NCBI RefSeq assembly: GCF_947495925.1
Contig: NZ_CANMAU010000002.1
Location: 310,001-374,000, forward strand
Source: an uncultured Algibacter sp.
GTDB lineage: Bacteria; Bacteroidota; Bacteroidia; Flavobacteriales; Flavobacteriaceae
Direction of reading: 5' to 3'
Length of the DNA: 64,000 nucleotides
A program made the position numbers and the translations under genes. Position 1 is the stretch's first letter; each line of letters begins with the position of its first letter. Below the pieces are notes generated by a model. The model worked only from the letters and a program-made list of their open reading frames with translations. It was not told the DNA's origin and did no database searches. Positions 9,928-19,701 of this stretch are shown in pieces.

Positions 9928-10458
9928 ATGGAAGCTTCAAAAGTAATTCACGCTATTTATACAGATGATGATATTTTAATGTCGGCCGTTAAAAAGGTAA
10001 AGGCAGAAAAGCATCATATAGAAGAGATTTATACACCTTTTCCAGTTCACGGGCTAGACAAAGCTATGGGACTAGAGCCTACACGAATTGCAATTACAGC
10101 ATTTATTTATGGGCTTATAGGTTTAACAGTTGCCATTGTAATGATGAATTTTATCATGATTGAAGATTGGCCGCAAAACATTGGTGGTAAACCAAGTTTT
10201 AGTTATTTAGAAAATATGCCAGCATTTGTACCAATTATGTTTGAGCTTACTGTGTTTTTCGCAGCTCACTTAATGGTAATAACGTTTTACTTACGTAGTA
10301 GAATGTGGCCTTTTAAAAATGCTGAAAATCCTGATCCAAGAACAACAGATGATCATTTCTTAATGGAAATTGCAGTTCACGGAAATGAAAATGAATTAGA
10401 GAGTTTGCTTAAGGAAACTGGAGCAGTTGAAGTTAATTTAGTTGATAAAGCCCATTAA
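9928..10458 (+). CDS. actD: alternative complex III subunit D (DUF3341)
   Basis: Small membrane subunit of alternative complex III. The 176-residue protein has an N-terminal soluble segment (HAIYTDDDILMSAVKKV) and two transmembrane helices (about residues 50-75 and 95-125). The YTPFPVHGLDKAMG motif before the first helix is characteristic of DUF3341/ActD. It lies between actC and actE with 8-10 bp gaps, which supports tight co-expression. Its precise role in the complex is structural as far as is known. Confidence 0.94.
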   Translation: MEASKVIHAIYTDDDILMSAVKKVKAEKHHIEEIYTPFPVHGLDKAMGLEPTRIAITAFIYGLIGLTVAIVMMNFIMIEDWPQNIGGKPSFSYLENMPAFVPIMFELTVFFAAHLMVITFYLRSRMWPFKNAENPDPRTTDDHFLMEIAVHGNENELESLLKETGAVEVNLVDKAH

Positions 10459-10466
10459 TAAATAAT

Positions 10467-11018
10467 ATGAAAAGCTTAATTAAAATATTAGTAATAGCAG
10501 TAGTTTTTGTAGCCGTATCTTGTAATAAGAGTACAGCTCCTAACTATCAATTCATGCCAAACATGTATGAGTCTGCTGGATATGAAACATATGGTGAAGC
10601 GGCATTTCCTAATGGGGTAGAGGCTCAATTACCTGCAGAAGGTTCTATAGCTAGAGGGTTCGTTCCTTTTGATATTGAGAATACGACTGAAGGATATGAC
10701 TTAGCTAAAACAACTTTAATGAGTCCTTTAGATTCTGCGGCTGTTGATTTAAATAGAGGTAAAGAGTTATATGATATTTACTGCGGAATTTGCCATGGTA
10801 ATAAAGGTAATGGACAAGGAAACTTAGTTAAACGTGAGAAAATATTAGGTATTCCTAGTTATGATGATGCGGGAAGAGCGATTACAGAAGGGAGTATTTA
10901 TCATACAATATACTACGGAAAAAACGCTATGGGATCATATGCAAACCAGTTGAACGAGGAAGAACGTTGGCAAGTGGTTTCTTATGTATTAAAGTTGAAA
11001 GCAGATTTAGAAAAGTAA
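10467..11018 (+). CDS. actE: alternative complex III subunit E, monoheme cytochrome c lipoprotein
   Basis: Monoheme c-type cytochrome lipoprotein of alternative complex III, likely on the electron path to the oxidase. A lipoprotein signal ends at Cys19 (VAVSC). The heme site CGICH lies at residues 106-110 in the usual LYDIYCGICHGNKGNGQG context. A later Met (in NAMGSYANQL) is a plausible sixth ligand. The 183-residue length and position between actD and actF fit ActE. Confidence 0.94.
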   Translation: MKSLIKILVIAVVFVAVSCNKSTAPNYQFMPNMYESAGYETYGEAAFPNGVEAQLPAEGSIARGFVPFDIENTTEGYDLAKTTLMSPLDSAAVDLNRGKELYDIYCGICHGNKGNGQGNLVKREKILGIPSYDDAGRAITEGSIYHTIYYGKNAMGSYANQLNEEERWQVVSYVLKLKADLEK

Positions 11019-11040
11019 GATTGATAAGATTATTATAGAT

Positions 11041-12408
11041 ATGTATACATTTTCAAATAAATTAAAGACATTTTCTTTCATTCTAATGATTTTAGGAGCA
11101 TTAGGTGTTGGATATGGTTTTATGACATCTCATAAATCTTTTGAAGAAGTTGAGCACTTACTTGCAGAAGAATCACATCACGGTGGAGGACATGGTGAAG
11201 AAGCAGATCATGCTGAAGCAAGTCATGGTGCACATGCAGCAGTTGATTCTCATGGTGAAAGCCATGGAGATTCTGCCCATGCTGAAGTAGATGAACACGC
11301 GAAGCACATTGAGCATGTGCAACACCAAATAGCTAACCGACCTTGGTCGGCATTATATGTAGCGGCATTTTTCTTTATGATGATTGCTTTAGGGGTTTTA
11401 GCGTTCTACGCAATTCAAATTGCATCACAAGCGGGATGGTCGCCTGTTCTTTTTAGAGTGATGGAAGGTATTACCGCTTATTTATTGCCAGGAGCACTTA
11501 TTGTGTTGGCTATTGCAGTGGCATCTGGTACGATTGGTCACTATAACTTATTTGTTTGGATGGACCCAGATGTGGTTGCTCATGATAAATTAATTCAGGG
11601 TAAAGCCGGATGGTTAAATATTGGTGGCTTTGCCATTAGAGGTTTAATTTTTATTGCAGGATGGAGTTTATATCGTCACTTTTCTAGAAAATTCTCTATT
11701 GCTCAAGATACTGCTGAAGATAAAAGTAACTTTAAAAAGTCATTCCGTATTTCAGCAGCATTCTTAGTATTCTTTATTTATACAGAATCTATGATGTCTT
11801 GGGATTGGATTATGAGTGTTGATCCACACTGGTTTTCAACATTATTTGGATGGTATGTATTTGCTAGTATGTTTGTTAGTGGAATTACAGTAATCGCTTT
11901 AATAACATTATACTTAAAATCTAAAGGTCAGTTAGAATTTGTAAATGAAAACCATTTGCATGATGTGGCTAAGTTTATGTTTGCTTTTAGTATTTTCTGG
12001 ACATACTTATGGTTTTCTCAATTCATGCTTATTTGGTATTCAAACATTCCAGAAGAAGTAACATATTTTGTAACACGTTTCCAAGATTATAAATTACCCT
12101 TTTTAGGTATGGTAGTAATGAACTTTGTGTTCCCTATATTAATGCTTATGAATGCAGATTATAAACGTATTCCTTGGTTTGTAGTAATGGCAGGTTTAGT
12201 CATCTTATTTGGACATTATATAGATATATTCAACATGATTATGCCGGCTACTGTCGGAGACAGATGGTTTATTGGCATTCCAGAAATAAGTTCTGTTTTA
12301 CTTTTCGCAGGGTTATTCATATTTGTGGTGTTTACTGCACTATCAAAAGCACCGTTACTGGTTAAAGGTTACCCTTTCAGAAAAGAAAGTGAAGAATTTC
12401 ATTATTAA
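11041..12408 (+). CDS. actF: alternative complex III subunit F, membrane protein
   Basis: Polytopic NrfD-like membrane subunit of alternative complex III, paralogous in fold to ActC. The first helix (about residues 10-27) is followed by a His/Glu/Ala-rich segment (about 35-100, with many HGE/HA repeats), then about nine helices to the end. MMSWDWIMSVDPHWFSTLFGW is the recognisable family region (from about 257). The His-rich loop may bind metal or simply be a flexible linker. ActF is the last act gene; coxB follows after 29 bp. Confidence 0.93.
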   Translation: MYTFSNKLKTFSFILMILGALGVGYGFMTSHKSFEEVEHLLAEESHHGGGHGEEADHAEASHGAHAAVDSHGESHGDSAHAEVDEHAKHIEHVQHQIANRPWSALYVAAFFFMMIALGVLAFYAIQIASQAGWSPVLFRVMEGITAYLLPGALIVLAIAVASGTIGHYNLFVWMDPDVVAHDKLIQGKAGWLNIGGFAIRGLIFIAGWSLYRHFSRKFSIAQDTAEDKSNFKKSFRISAAFLVFFIYTESMMSWDWIMSVDPHWFSTLFGWYVFASMFVSGITVIALITLYLKSKGQLEFVNENHLHDVAKFMFAFSIFWTYLWFSQFMLIWYSNIPEEVTYFVTRFQDYKLPFLGMVVMNFVFPILMLMNADYKRIPWFVVMAGLVILFGHYIDIFNMIMPATVGDRWFIGIPEISSVLLFAGLFIFVVFTALSKAPLLVKGYPFRKESEEFHY

Positions 12409-12437
12409 TTAGATATAAATAAAGACGAACGATACCA

Positions 12438-13511
12438 ATGACTGCTTTATTAACAATTATAGTTTTAGTATTTATTTTAATTGCCATTTGGCAAATGGTT
12501 AAGATTTTTGATTTAGCACAAGCTAAAGGCGGAAGTGATACTTCTGGTGTTGCTACTGATAAAGATAATACCATGAACGGTTATTTAATGATGGGCTTTT
12601 TAGCATTCATCTATGTAATAACCATTGTATGTTTGGTTAAATGGGGTGATTTACCTTTAATGTCTAATTCGGCATCAGAACATGGTCCTACAGTTGACAA
12701 CTTGATGGTAATTTCAATGGTTATCATCTTTTTTGTGCAAACGGTTACGCAATTCTTATTGCACTATTTCGCTTTTAAATATAAAGGGGAGAAAGGAAAG
12801 AAGGCATTGTTCTTTGCTGATAATAATAAGCTAGAAGCTATCTGGACCATCATTCCTGTTATTGTATTAGCTGGATTGATTATTTATGGATTAAATACTT
12901 GGATTAACATTATGGGTGTTGACGAGAGTGATGACCCTATTGTAGTGGAATTATATGCGCAACAGTTTAACTGGAAAGCAAGATATGCGGGTGCAGATAA
13001 TACATTAGGTAAGGCTAACGTACGTTTAATTGATATTGATCGTGCTAATATTCTTGGTTTAGATGAAGCAGATCCTAATGCACAGGATGATGTTATTACT
13101 ACTGAATTGCATTTACCTGTGGGAAAACCAGTGTTGTTTAAAATGCGATCTCAAGATGTATTACATTCAGCATATATGCCTCACTTTAGAGCACAAATGA
13201 ACTGTGTGCCTGGTATGATTACACAATTCGGATTTACGCCAACAGTTACAACAGCAGATATGCGTTTAACACCTGAAATGCAGGAGAAAGTTACAAGAAT
13301 TAATAAAATTAGAGTTGAAAATAGTAAACCATTAGTAGCTAAAGGAGAAGAACCTCTAGAGCGTTATGAATTTGATTACTTGTTATTATGTAATAAAATT
13401 TGTGGTAAATCGCACTACAACATGCAAATGAAAATTGTAGTTGAAACTCAAGAAGAATACGATGCTTGGATAAAAGAGCAAAAAGAATTCAAAAACTCTC
13501 TAATTAACTAA
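12438..13511 (+). CDS. coxB: cytochrome c oxidase subunit II
   Basis: CuA-bearing subunit of a heme-copper oxidase, accepting electrons from cytochrome c. The 357-residue protein has an extra N-terminal hydrophobic helix (1-20), a helix at about 47-67, and the two standard subunit II helices (about 88-112 and 133-155). The periplasmic cupredoxin domain carries the CuA ligands His243, Cys318, Cys322, His326 and Met329 within CNKICGKSHYNM. A charged insertion at about 275-310 precedes the Cys motif. No fused cytochrome c domain is present, so electrons must come from ActA/ActE or a separate cytochrome. It sits directly after actF and before coxA. Confidence 0.96.
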   Translation: MTALLTIIVLVFILIAIWQMVKIFDLAQAKGGSDTSGVATDKDNTMNGYLMMGFLAFIYVITIVCLVKWGDLPLMSNSASEHGPTVDNLMVISMVIIFFVQTVTQFLLHYFAFKYKGEKGKKALFFADNNKLEAIWTIIPVIVLAGLIIYGLNTWINIMGVDESDDPIVVELYAQQFNWKARYAGADNTLGKANVRLIDIDRANILGLDEADPNAQDDVITTELHLPVGKPVLFKMRSQDVLHSAYMPHFRAQMNCVPGMITQFGFTPTVTTADMRLTPEMQEKVTRINKIRVENSKPLVAKGEEPLERYEFDYLLLCNKICGKSHYNMQMKIVVETQEEYDAWIKEQKEFKNSLIN

Positions 13512-13536
13512 TAAAAAGAAAAAACGATATAAGATT

Positions 13537-15330
13537 ATGTCAGCACACGCAGATACTCACGCTCACGACGACGACCACGGACATCATCATAAAGAAACGT
13601 TTGTAACTAAATATATATTTAGTCAAGACCATAAAATGATTGCAAAGCAGTACCTCGTTACAGGTACGATTATGGGTGTTATAGGTGTTTTAATGTCTAT
13701 GATGTTTCGTATGCAGATTGCATGGCCAGAAGAACCAAACGTATTATTTGAAGCGCTACTTGGAAAATGGGCGCCAGATGGTGTTATGGACGCTGATATA
13801 TACTTAGCATTAGTTACAATTCACGGGACTATAATGGTGTTCTTTGTGCTAACAGCTGGTTTAAGTGGTACGTTTAGTAATTTATTAATCCCATTACAAA
13901 TTGGTGCACGTGATATGGCATCAGGTTTCTTAAATATGATATCATATTGGTTATTCTTTTTATCAAGTGTAATCATGGTTATTTCGTTATTTGTAGAAGC
14001 AGGTCCTGCAGCAGCTGGATGGACTATTTATCCACCTTTAAGTGCGTTACCAATGGCACAAGGTGGTTCTGGTATGGGGATGACACTATGGTTAGTATCA
14101 ATGGCTATTTTCATTGCATCATCATTATTGGGTTCTCTTAACTATATTGTTACAGTAATCAATTTACGTACTAAAGGTATGTCAATGACTAGATTACCTT
14201 TAACTATTTGGGCATTCTTTGTAACAGCTATTATCGGTGTTATCTCATTCCCGGTATTATTATCTGCGGCATTGTTATTAATTATGGATAGAAGTTTTGG
14301 AACATCATTCTTCTTATCAGATATATTTATTCAAGGTGAAGTCTTACATTACCAAGGTGGATCTCCGGTATTGTTTGAACACTTATTTTGGTTCCTGGGG
14401 CACCCAGAGGTATATATTGTAATATTACCTGCAATGGGTCTAGTTTCTGAAATTATGGCTTCAAATTCGCGTAAACCTATATTTGGTTATCGCGCAATGA
14501 TTGCTTCTATATTGGCTATTGCATTCTTATCTACAATTGTATGGGGTCACCATATGTTTATTTCAGGAATGAATCCTTTTCTGGGATCTGTATTTACTTT
14601 CACAACATTATTAATTGCTATACCATCAGCAGTAAAAGCCTTTAACTGGATAACAACACTCTGGAAGGGTAACCTTCAGATGAATCCAGCTATGTTGTTT
14701 TCAATTGGATTTGTTTCAACATTTATTACCGGTGGTTTAACAGGGATTATTCTTGGTGATTCTGCTTTAGATATTAACGTACATGATACATATTTTGTGG
14801 TAGCTCACTTCCACTTGGTAATGGGTATATCTGCTCTTTATGGTATGTTTGCTGGTATTTATCATTGGTTCCCAAAAATGTTTGGTCGTATGTTAAATAA
14901 AAACCTAGGATATATCCATTTTTGGTTAACCGCGGTTTGCGCTTATGGTGTGTTTTTCCCAATGCACTTTATTGGAATGGCAGGTTTACCTCGTAGATAT
15001 TATACAAACTCTAATTTTCCATTATTTGATGACTTAGCTAATGTAAATGTGATAATTACCATATTTGCATTAATTGGTGGAGTTGTGCAAATCGTATATT
15101 TATACAATTTCTTTATTAGTATTTTCTATGGGAAAAAGGCAGTACAAAACCCATGGAAGTCAACAACTTTAGAGTGGACAACGCCGGTTGAGCATATTCA
15201 TGGAAACTGGCCTGGAGAAATTCCTCATGTACACAGATGGGCTTACGACTATAGTAAACCTGGTCATGATGTTGATTTTGTGCCACAAATAGTGCCTTTA
15301 AAAGAAGGAGAAGAAGAGTTGCAACACTAG
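13537..15330 (+). CDS. coxA: cytochrome c oxidase subunit I
   Basis: Catalytic subunit of the terminal oxidase, reducing O2 at the heme a3-CuB centre. The N-terminus is His-rich (HAHDDDHGHHHKE), followed by about twelve helices. Ligands are visible: His96 (TIHGT, low-spin heme), His289 with Tyr293 in HPEVY (CuB and crosslink), His338-His339 (CuB), His424 and His426 in HDTYFVVAHFH. Glu291 in HPEVY marks the A1-type D-channel. The 597-residue length is normal. Last gene of the act-cox operon, followed by a strong terminator. Subunit III and assembly genes lie about 24 kb downstream. Confidence 0.97.
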   Translation: MSAHADTHAHDDDHGHHHKETFVTKYIFSQDHKMIAKQYLVTGTIMGVIGVLMSMMFRMQIAWPEEPNVLFEALLGKWAPDGVMDADIYLALVTIHGTIMVFFVLTAGLSGTFSNLLIPLQIGARDMASGFLNMISYWLFFLSSVIMVISLFVEAGPAAAGWTIYPPLSALPMAQGGSGMGMTLWLVSMAIFIASSLLGSLNYIVTVINLRTKGMSMTRLPLTIWAFFVTAIIGVISFPVLLSAALLLIMDRSFGTSFFLSDIFIQGEVLHYQGGSPVLFEHLFWFLGHPEVYIVILPAMGLVSEIMASNSRKPIFGYRAMIASILAIAFLSTIVWGHHMFISGMNPFLGSVFTFTTLLIAIPSAVKAFNWITTLWKGNLQMNPAMLFSIGFVSTFITGGLTGIILGDSALDINVHDTYFVVAHFHLVMGISALYGMFAGIYHWFPKMFGRMLNKNLGYIHFWLTAVCAYGVFFPMHFIGMAGLPRRYYTNSNFPLFDDLANVNVIITIFALIGGVVQIVYLYNFFISIFYGKKAVQNPWKSTTLEWTTPVEHIHGNWPGEIPHVHRWAYDYSKPGHDVDFVPQIVPLKEGEEELQH

Positions 15331-15353
15331 ATTACAACATAGTTTATATTTAA

Positions 15354-15386
15354 AAAAAAGCTCACTTTTTAAAGTGAGCTTTTTTG
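15354..15386 (+). terminator. terminator of the act-cox operon
   Basis: Perfect 15-nt arms around a TT centre (AAAAAAGCTCACTTT and its complement), with T6 on the right. It lies 24 nt after the coxA stop and ends the eight-gene operon. The gap to the next gene (about 120 nt) holds no other clear signal. Confidence 0.9.
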
Positions 15387-15505
15387 CGTTTTATGGTAAT
15401 TGTATTGCATGATAAAAAAAAATATTAAAAATCCGACAAAACATCAAAAAAATCTGTTAAATTGCGTGGAGTATCGGTTTGACTCTGAGATATACTCAAA
15501 TTTTT

Positions 15506-18500
15506 ATGCCAAATCCTAAACCTATGATTATGAAAACTAGCTTTTTATCGAGTTTTGTATTTTGTAATGCACTTTTTACTTTTTTGCTTTTTGGTATAAG
15601 CCTTAATGTTTTCGCACAATGCCCTACGGTTGATAATCCAAACCCTAGTATATGTATTGGTGGAGCAGGATATACATTCAATGATTTAAATACTTTTGTT
15701 ACTGATGCTGGAAATGGCATTGCGTGGTATAATGTGGCAACAGGAGGCACTGCCTTTGCTCCTAATGAACTAGTGTTTGAGGGGACATATTATGCGGGAG
15801 ATAGCACGGGTAGTTGTGGTACAAGAACGTCTTTATTTGTTGATTTTGTTGTTGATGGTTCAGGAACTCTTCCTGATAAATTATATTGTAGTAAAGAAAA
15901 TGCTACGTTTCAAACTTATATTGATGACGTACTTCAAACATTTATTCCTGTAGGGGGTTCGGTTGAGATTTATACGGATATAGGATTAACAAGCCCAGTA
16001 AGTCCTACTGATGTTGTACCCATTGGATTTTCTACTTATTATACCGTATTTATAGATACAGGCAATTGTGAAAGTCAAATTCAAAGGGGACAGATAGGTG
16101 TGTCTCCAACACCAGCAGACCCAACACCAGATCCAAATCAGTTATTTTGTTCAGGTTCAAATCCTACTGTAGCTGATTTAGATCCTAATGTAGCATCAGA
16201 CTTTTTTTGGTATGAACGATTAGATAGTAATGGAAATCCTATTAATCAATTACTCCCCACAGATCCATTGGTTAATGGAGAAACCTATTATTTACAAATT
16301 GATGATATATTTTGTACGAGTAATCCAGTTCCTGTAGAAGTAACTATTAATAGTGAAGAATCGGGAGTGTCCAATACGCTTAGTTTCTGTGAAAGTAAAC
16401 TTCCTGATGTTGATTTTAATCTATTTGATCAATTGGGAAACCCAAAAGATAATACTGGAACTTGGACTGGCCCCATAGCGGTATCATCTGATCACCTGGG
16501 AACTGTTAATATTTCTGCTTTAACAGCAGGAACTTATGTGTTTGTCTACACAGTCCCTGCAAATGGAACTTGCCCTGATCTTACATCTGATATAACAATT
16601 ACTATCTATGAACCTTTATCCTCAGGAACACCAATAAGTCTAAGTCCTAGTACTTTTTGTGTTGCAAGTTTGCCTACCTCATTCGATTTGTCTGCACAAT
16701 TAACGGGACAGGATTCTGGAGGACAATGGACGGCGGGAACATTAAGTACAGATCCTGTGGTTACATCTCCGGTTGACTTGAGTACATTAACCGAAGGAAC
16801 ATATTTTTACACATATACTCAAAACCTGAGCCCTAATGTATGTGGTGAAGAATCAACTACTATTCAAGTAGATATATTGTCTGACCCAAGTGCCGGTAAT
16901 GCCATTAATCAGACCTTTTGTGAGAACAATTTAATTTCAAATTCTCCTTTCGATTTGTTTATGGCTCTTGATGGTACTCAAAGTAATAACTCTGGGGTGT
17001 GGAGGGATGCAAGTAATAATCCTATTTCAAACCTACTAAATATTACTGGGTTTACGTTTTTGGGAAGCCCATACAGTTTTAATTATACAGTTGGTGATGG
17101 CAGTTGTAGCGATACTGAAATAATTACCATAAACATTGAAGAAGGTCAAGATTCGGGAGTAGCAAATCCCCCTGCAGATTTTTGTTTAGGTTTAGCCCCA
17201 GTAAATTATGACCTATTTGATATGCTAACTGGCGCAGATCAACCAGGTACGTGGTATATTGGAGTTGACAATTCTGGAGCAATAACTTCAAACTTAGTCG
17301 ATTTATCTGTGTTAACGCTTGGAACATATAATTATACTTATGAGGTAACCCCCATTGGAAGCTGTATTGATGAGTTAGTTACTGTTCAGATTAGTATTAT
17401 TGCTTTACCAAATACAGGAACGCCTATGCCTGCAGTATTTTGCGAAAATGATGTTGTTGCAAACTCACCTTTAGACCTGACTGGGCAATTGAGTGGTGCT
17501 GATCCAGGTGGTATATGGCAGGATGATAATGCTTCAGGAGCCTTAACGGGTAGTAATGTGGATTTGACTATTCTAGATAGTGGTTCATATAATTATACGT
17601 ATACAATAACTGCTTCTGATGGATGTGCGAACAGTTCGACGGTGGTTGTAACAATTGATGATGCACCTGAATCTGGAACCCCAAACGGGCCTGCAGAATA
17701 CTGTAAATCTGTGTTAACTATAGGTCAGACACTTGATTTGTTCGACTTGTTAACGGGAGCAGATTTAACTGGTGCATGGAATGATGATGATGTTACTGGG
17801 ACATTATCAGGAAGTAGCGTAAGCTTAAATGATTTACCAATTGGAACGTCTAATTTCACATATAATGTTGATGCTATTGGAAGCTGTGATGATGCAGATG
17901 TTACAGTAAGCATTATTATTAATGATATCGTGCCTCCAGTAGCTGCTTCAGATCAGGAATTCTGTGATTCGGCTACTGTTTTAGAGTTAAATGCTTCAGG
18001 AACAGGGATTAACTGGTACGACGACTTAACCGGAGGAAGCCTTTTGGATAGTGGGACGCCACTAATCAATGGAGAAACATATTTTGCGGTTCAAACAGAC
18101 ACCGCTACGGGTTGTGAGTCTTCTGTAAGAATTGGTGTAACAACTACTATTTATCAATCTCCAAATTCTGGAATAGCCATGCCTTTTTCCGCTTGCGATA
18201 ATGACAGCAATGTAGATTTATTTAATGCATTGGATGGCTCACAGGATTCGGGAGGAACATGGCTAAATAATGATGGTATTGGAGTATTAACCGGAAATGT
18301 TTTTGATGCCACCGGCGTAGCTCCAGGAAGTTATCAATTTACATATATGGTTACAGCTTCTTTACCCTGTATTGATACAGAGACTACCATTACATTAGAT
18401 ATTGAAGAACCCTTGAATGCTGGAACCAATAATACTTTGGATATTTGTAGTGATGGTGATTCTACAGATTTATTTTCACTTATAGGACCTGCAGATATAG

Positions 18501-19675
18501 GTGGTACTTGGTCTCCAACTCTAGCAAGTGGTACAGGACTTTTTGATCCATCTATAGATCCTTCAGGGACATATGTTTATTCATTGGTAAATTCATGTGG
18601 AACATTTACAAGTGAAGTTATTGTAACAGTAACTCAAGCACCAGATGCTGGATCGGACAATACGTTAACTATTTGTGTGGTTGATGCCCCAACTGATTTG
18701 TTTGATTTATTAGGAAGTACAGCGCAATCTGGAGGCACATGGTTGCCATCACTAGCTAGCGGGACAGGCATTTTTGATCCAGCAATTGATTCACAAGGTA
18801 CATATACTTATACGGTAACATCTGTAGCACCTTGTTCTCCTGAAGATGCGGCAGAAATAATAGTAGTCATTAATGATACACCTGCCGTAGTTGTTTTAAA
18901 CCCTAGTCCGGAGTATTGTTTAATAGATAATCCTACAGTTGCAGATTTGGCGAGTAGTATTAGTTCAACAGGAACCGTAAATTGGTATGAAGATGCCGAA
19001 TTATCGCTACCATTATTAGATTCAGATAGTTTAGTTGATGAGGAAGACTATTTTGCCACACAAACAAATAGTACAGGCTGTGAGTCTTCAGTAGCAATTC
19101 AAGTAGATGTTATAATTAATGATGCACCAACGCCTACGTTAAAGGATTCTAATGCTGATTATTGTATAAGTGACGGACCAACAATTAACGATTTATCTTT
19201 AAATATCTATGAATTTGACAAAGAAACAGATAACGTTGTATGGTATGATGCAGAAACGGGAGGAACGGCATATGATAGTACTTCCACTTTAACAAATACC
19301 ACGTATTATGCGGCGTTAACTGATGCGACTTCAGGGTGCGAAAGTAGTGTCCGTTTATCTGTTACTCCTGATGTTACAGCATGCGAAAAACCAAAAATCC
19401 CTGATGGTTTTTCTCCAAATGGAGATGGGGTTAACGATACATTAGATATAGACTTCTTGAGTATACTGTATCCTGATTTTATGATGGAAATTTACAATCG
19501 CTACGGAAATATTGTGTACAAGGGAGGAGCTGATACACCTAGGTTTGATGGAACTTCAAACCAATCGAGATCCATTTCTGATGGAGACTTACCAGTAGGG
19601 GTGTATTTCTATATATTTAATTTTAACGATGGCGAAAATGCACCAGAACAAGGACGTATTTATTTAAGTAGATAA
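15506..19675 (+). CDS. repeat-rich surface protein with T9SS type B (CHU_C) sorting domain
   Basis: Large secreted protein, 1389 residues from this start. A signal peptide (MKTSFLSSFVFCN to NVFAQ) directly precedes the mature part; ATGs at 15506, 15524 or 15530 are all possible, and a TTG at 15479 is less likely. The body is made of about fifteen Ig-like modules of 75-90 residues in two classes. One has WYDxxTGG then TGCESS; the other has FC...DLFxxLTGAD, GGTW, GTYxYTYTV. By eye the order is three of the first class, six of the second, one, three, two. The last 95 residues (from FSPNGDGVNDTLDI) are the gliding-motility-associated C-terminal domain used for T9SS type B export. The next two genes encode the usual PorP/SprF and OmpA partners. 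Function is probably adhesion or gliding, but no ligand can be named. Confidence 0.92.
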   Translation: MPNPKPMIMKTSFLSSFVFCNALFTFLLFGISLNVFAQCPTVDNPNPSICIGGAGYTFNDLNTFVTDAGNGIAWYNVATGGTAFAPNELVFEGTYYAGDSTGSCGTRTSLFVDFVVDGSGTLPDKLYCSKENATFQTYIDDVLQTFIPVGGSVEIYTDIGLTSPVSPTDVVPIGFSTYYTVFIDTGNCESQIQRGQIGVSPTPADPTPDPNQLFCSGSNPTVADLDPNVASDFFWYERLDSNGNPINQLLPTDPLVNGETYYLQIDDIFCTSNPVPVEVTINSEESGVSNTLSFCESKLPDVDFNLFDQLGNPKDNTGTWTGPIAVSSDHLGTVNISALTAGTYVFVYTVPANGTCPDLTSDITITIYEPLSSGTPISLSPSTFCVASLPTSFDLSAQLTGQDSGGQWTAGTLSTDPVVTSPVDLSTLTEGTYFYTYTQNLSPNVCGEESTTIQVDILSDPSAGNAINQTFCENNLISNSPFDLFMALDGTQSNNSGVWRDASNNPISNLLNITGFTFLGSPYSFNYTVGDGSCSDTEIITINIEEGQDSGVANPPADFCLGLAPVNYDLFDMLTGADQPGTWYIGVDNSGAITSNLVDLSVLTLGTYNYTYEVTPIGSCIDELVTVQISIIALPNTGTPMPAVFCENDVVANSPLDLTGQLSGADPGGIWQDDNASGALTGSNVDLTILDSGSYNYTYTITASDGCANSSTVVVTIDDAPESGTPNGPAEYCKSVLTIGQTLDLFDLLTGADLTGAWNDDDVTGTLSGSSVSLNDLPIGTSNFTYNVDAIGSCDDADVTVSIIINDIVPPVAASDQEFCDSATVLELNASGTGINWYDDLTGGSLLDSGTPLINGETYFAVQTDTATGCESSVRIGVTTTIYQSPNSGIAMPFSACDNDSNVDLFNALDGSQDSGGTWLNNDGIGVLTGNVFDATGVAPGSYQFTYMVTASLPCIDTETTITLDIEEPLNAGTNNTLDICSDGDSTDLFSLIGPADIGGTWSPTLASGTGLFDPSIDPSGTYVYSLVNSCGTFTSEVIVTVTQAPDAGSDNTLTICVVDAPTDLFDLLGSTAQSGGTWLPSLASGTGIFDPAIDSQGTYTYTVTSVAPCSPEDAAEIIVVINDTPAVVVLNPSPEYCLIDNPTVADLASSISSTGTVNWYEDAELSLPLLDSDSLVDEEDYFATQTNSTGCESSVAIQVDVIINDAPTPTLKDSNADYCISDGPTINDLSLNIYEFDKETDNVVWYDAETGGTAYDSTSTLTNTTYYAALTDATSGCESSVRLSVTPDVTACEKPKIPDGFSPNGDGVNDTLDIDFLSILYPDFMMEIYNRYGNIVYKGGADTPRFDGTSNQSRSISDGDLPVGVYFYIFNFNDGENAPEQGRIYLSR
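16360..17930 (+). repeat. six tandem Ig-like modules within the surface protein gene
   Basis: Six consecutive protein repeats of about 85 residues, each opening with a small-residue turn such as SGTP or SGVA, then F/YC, a DLF/DL...LTG segment, a Trp near G(T/I)W and a GTYxYTYTV strand. They are divergent at nucleotide level, so they are old protein duplications rather than recent DNA repeats. Confidence 0.8.
18415..18885 (+). repeat. two closely similar adjacent Ig-like modules
   Basis: Two neighbouring modules share GGTW-P-LASGTG-FDP-ID--GTY almost word for word (around 18499-18570 and 18733-18805). They are more alike than the other modules of this gene, which suggests a more recent duplication or homogenisation. 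Confidence 0.7.
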
Positions 19676-19701
19676 TTCAGAGATTGTAAAAAATAAAAGA
19701 A

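Noticed and set aside
15479-15505. TTG start for the repeat-rich surface protein
   Set aside because: It would add a non-signal-like extension before MKTSFLSSF. An ATG at 15506, 15524 or 15530 fits the signal peptide better.
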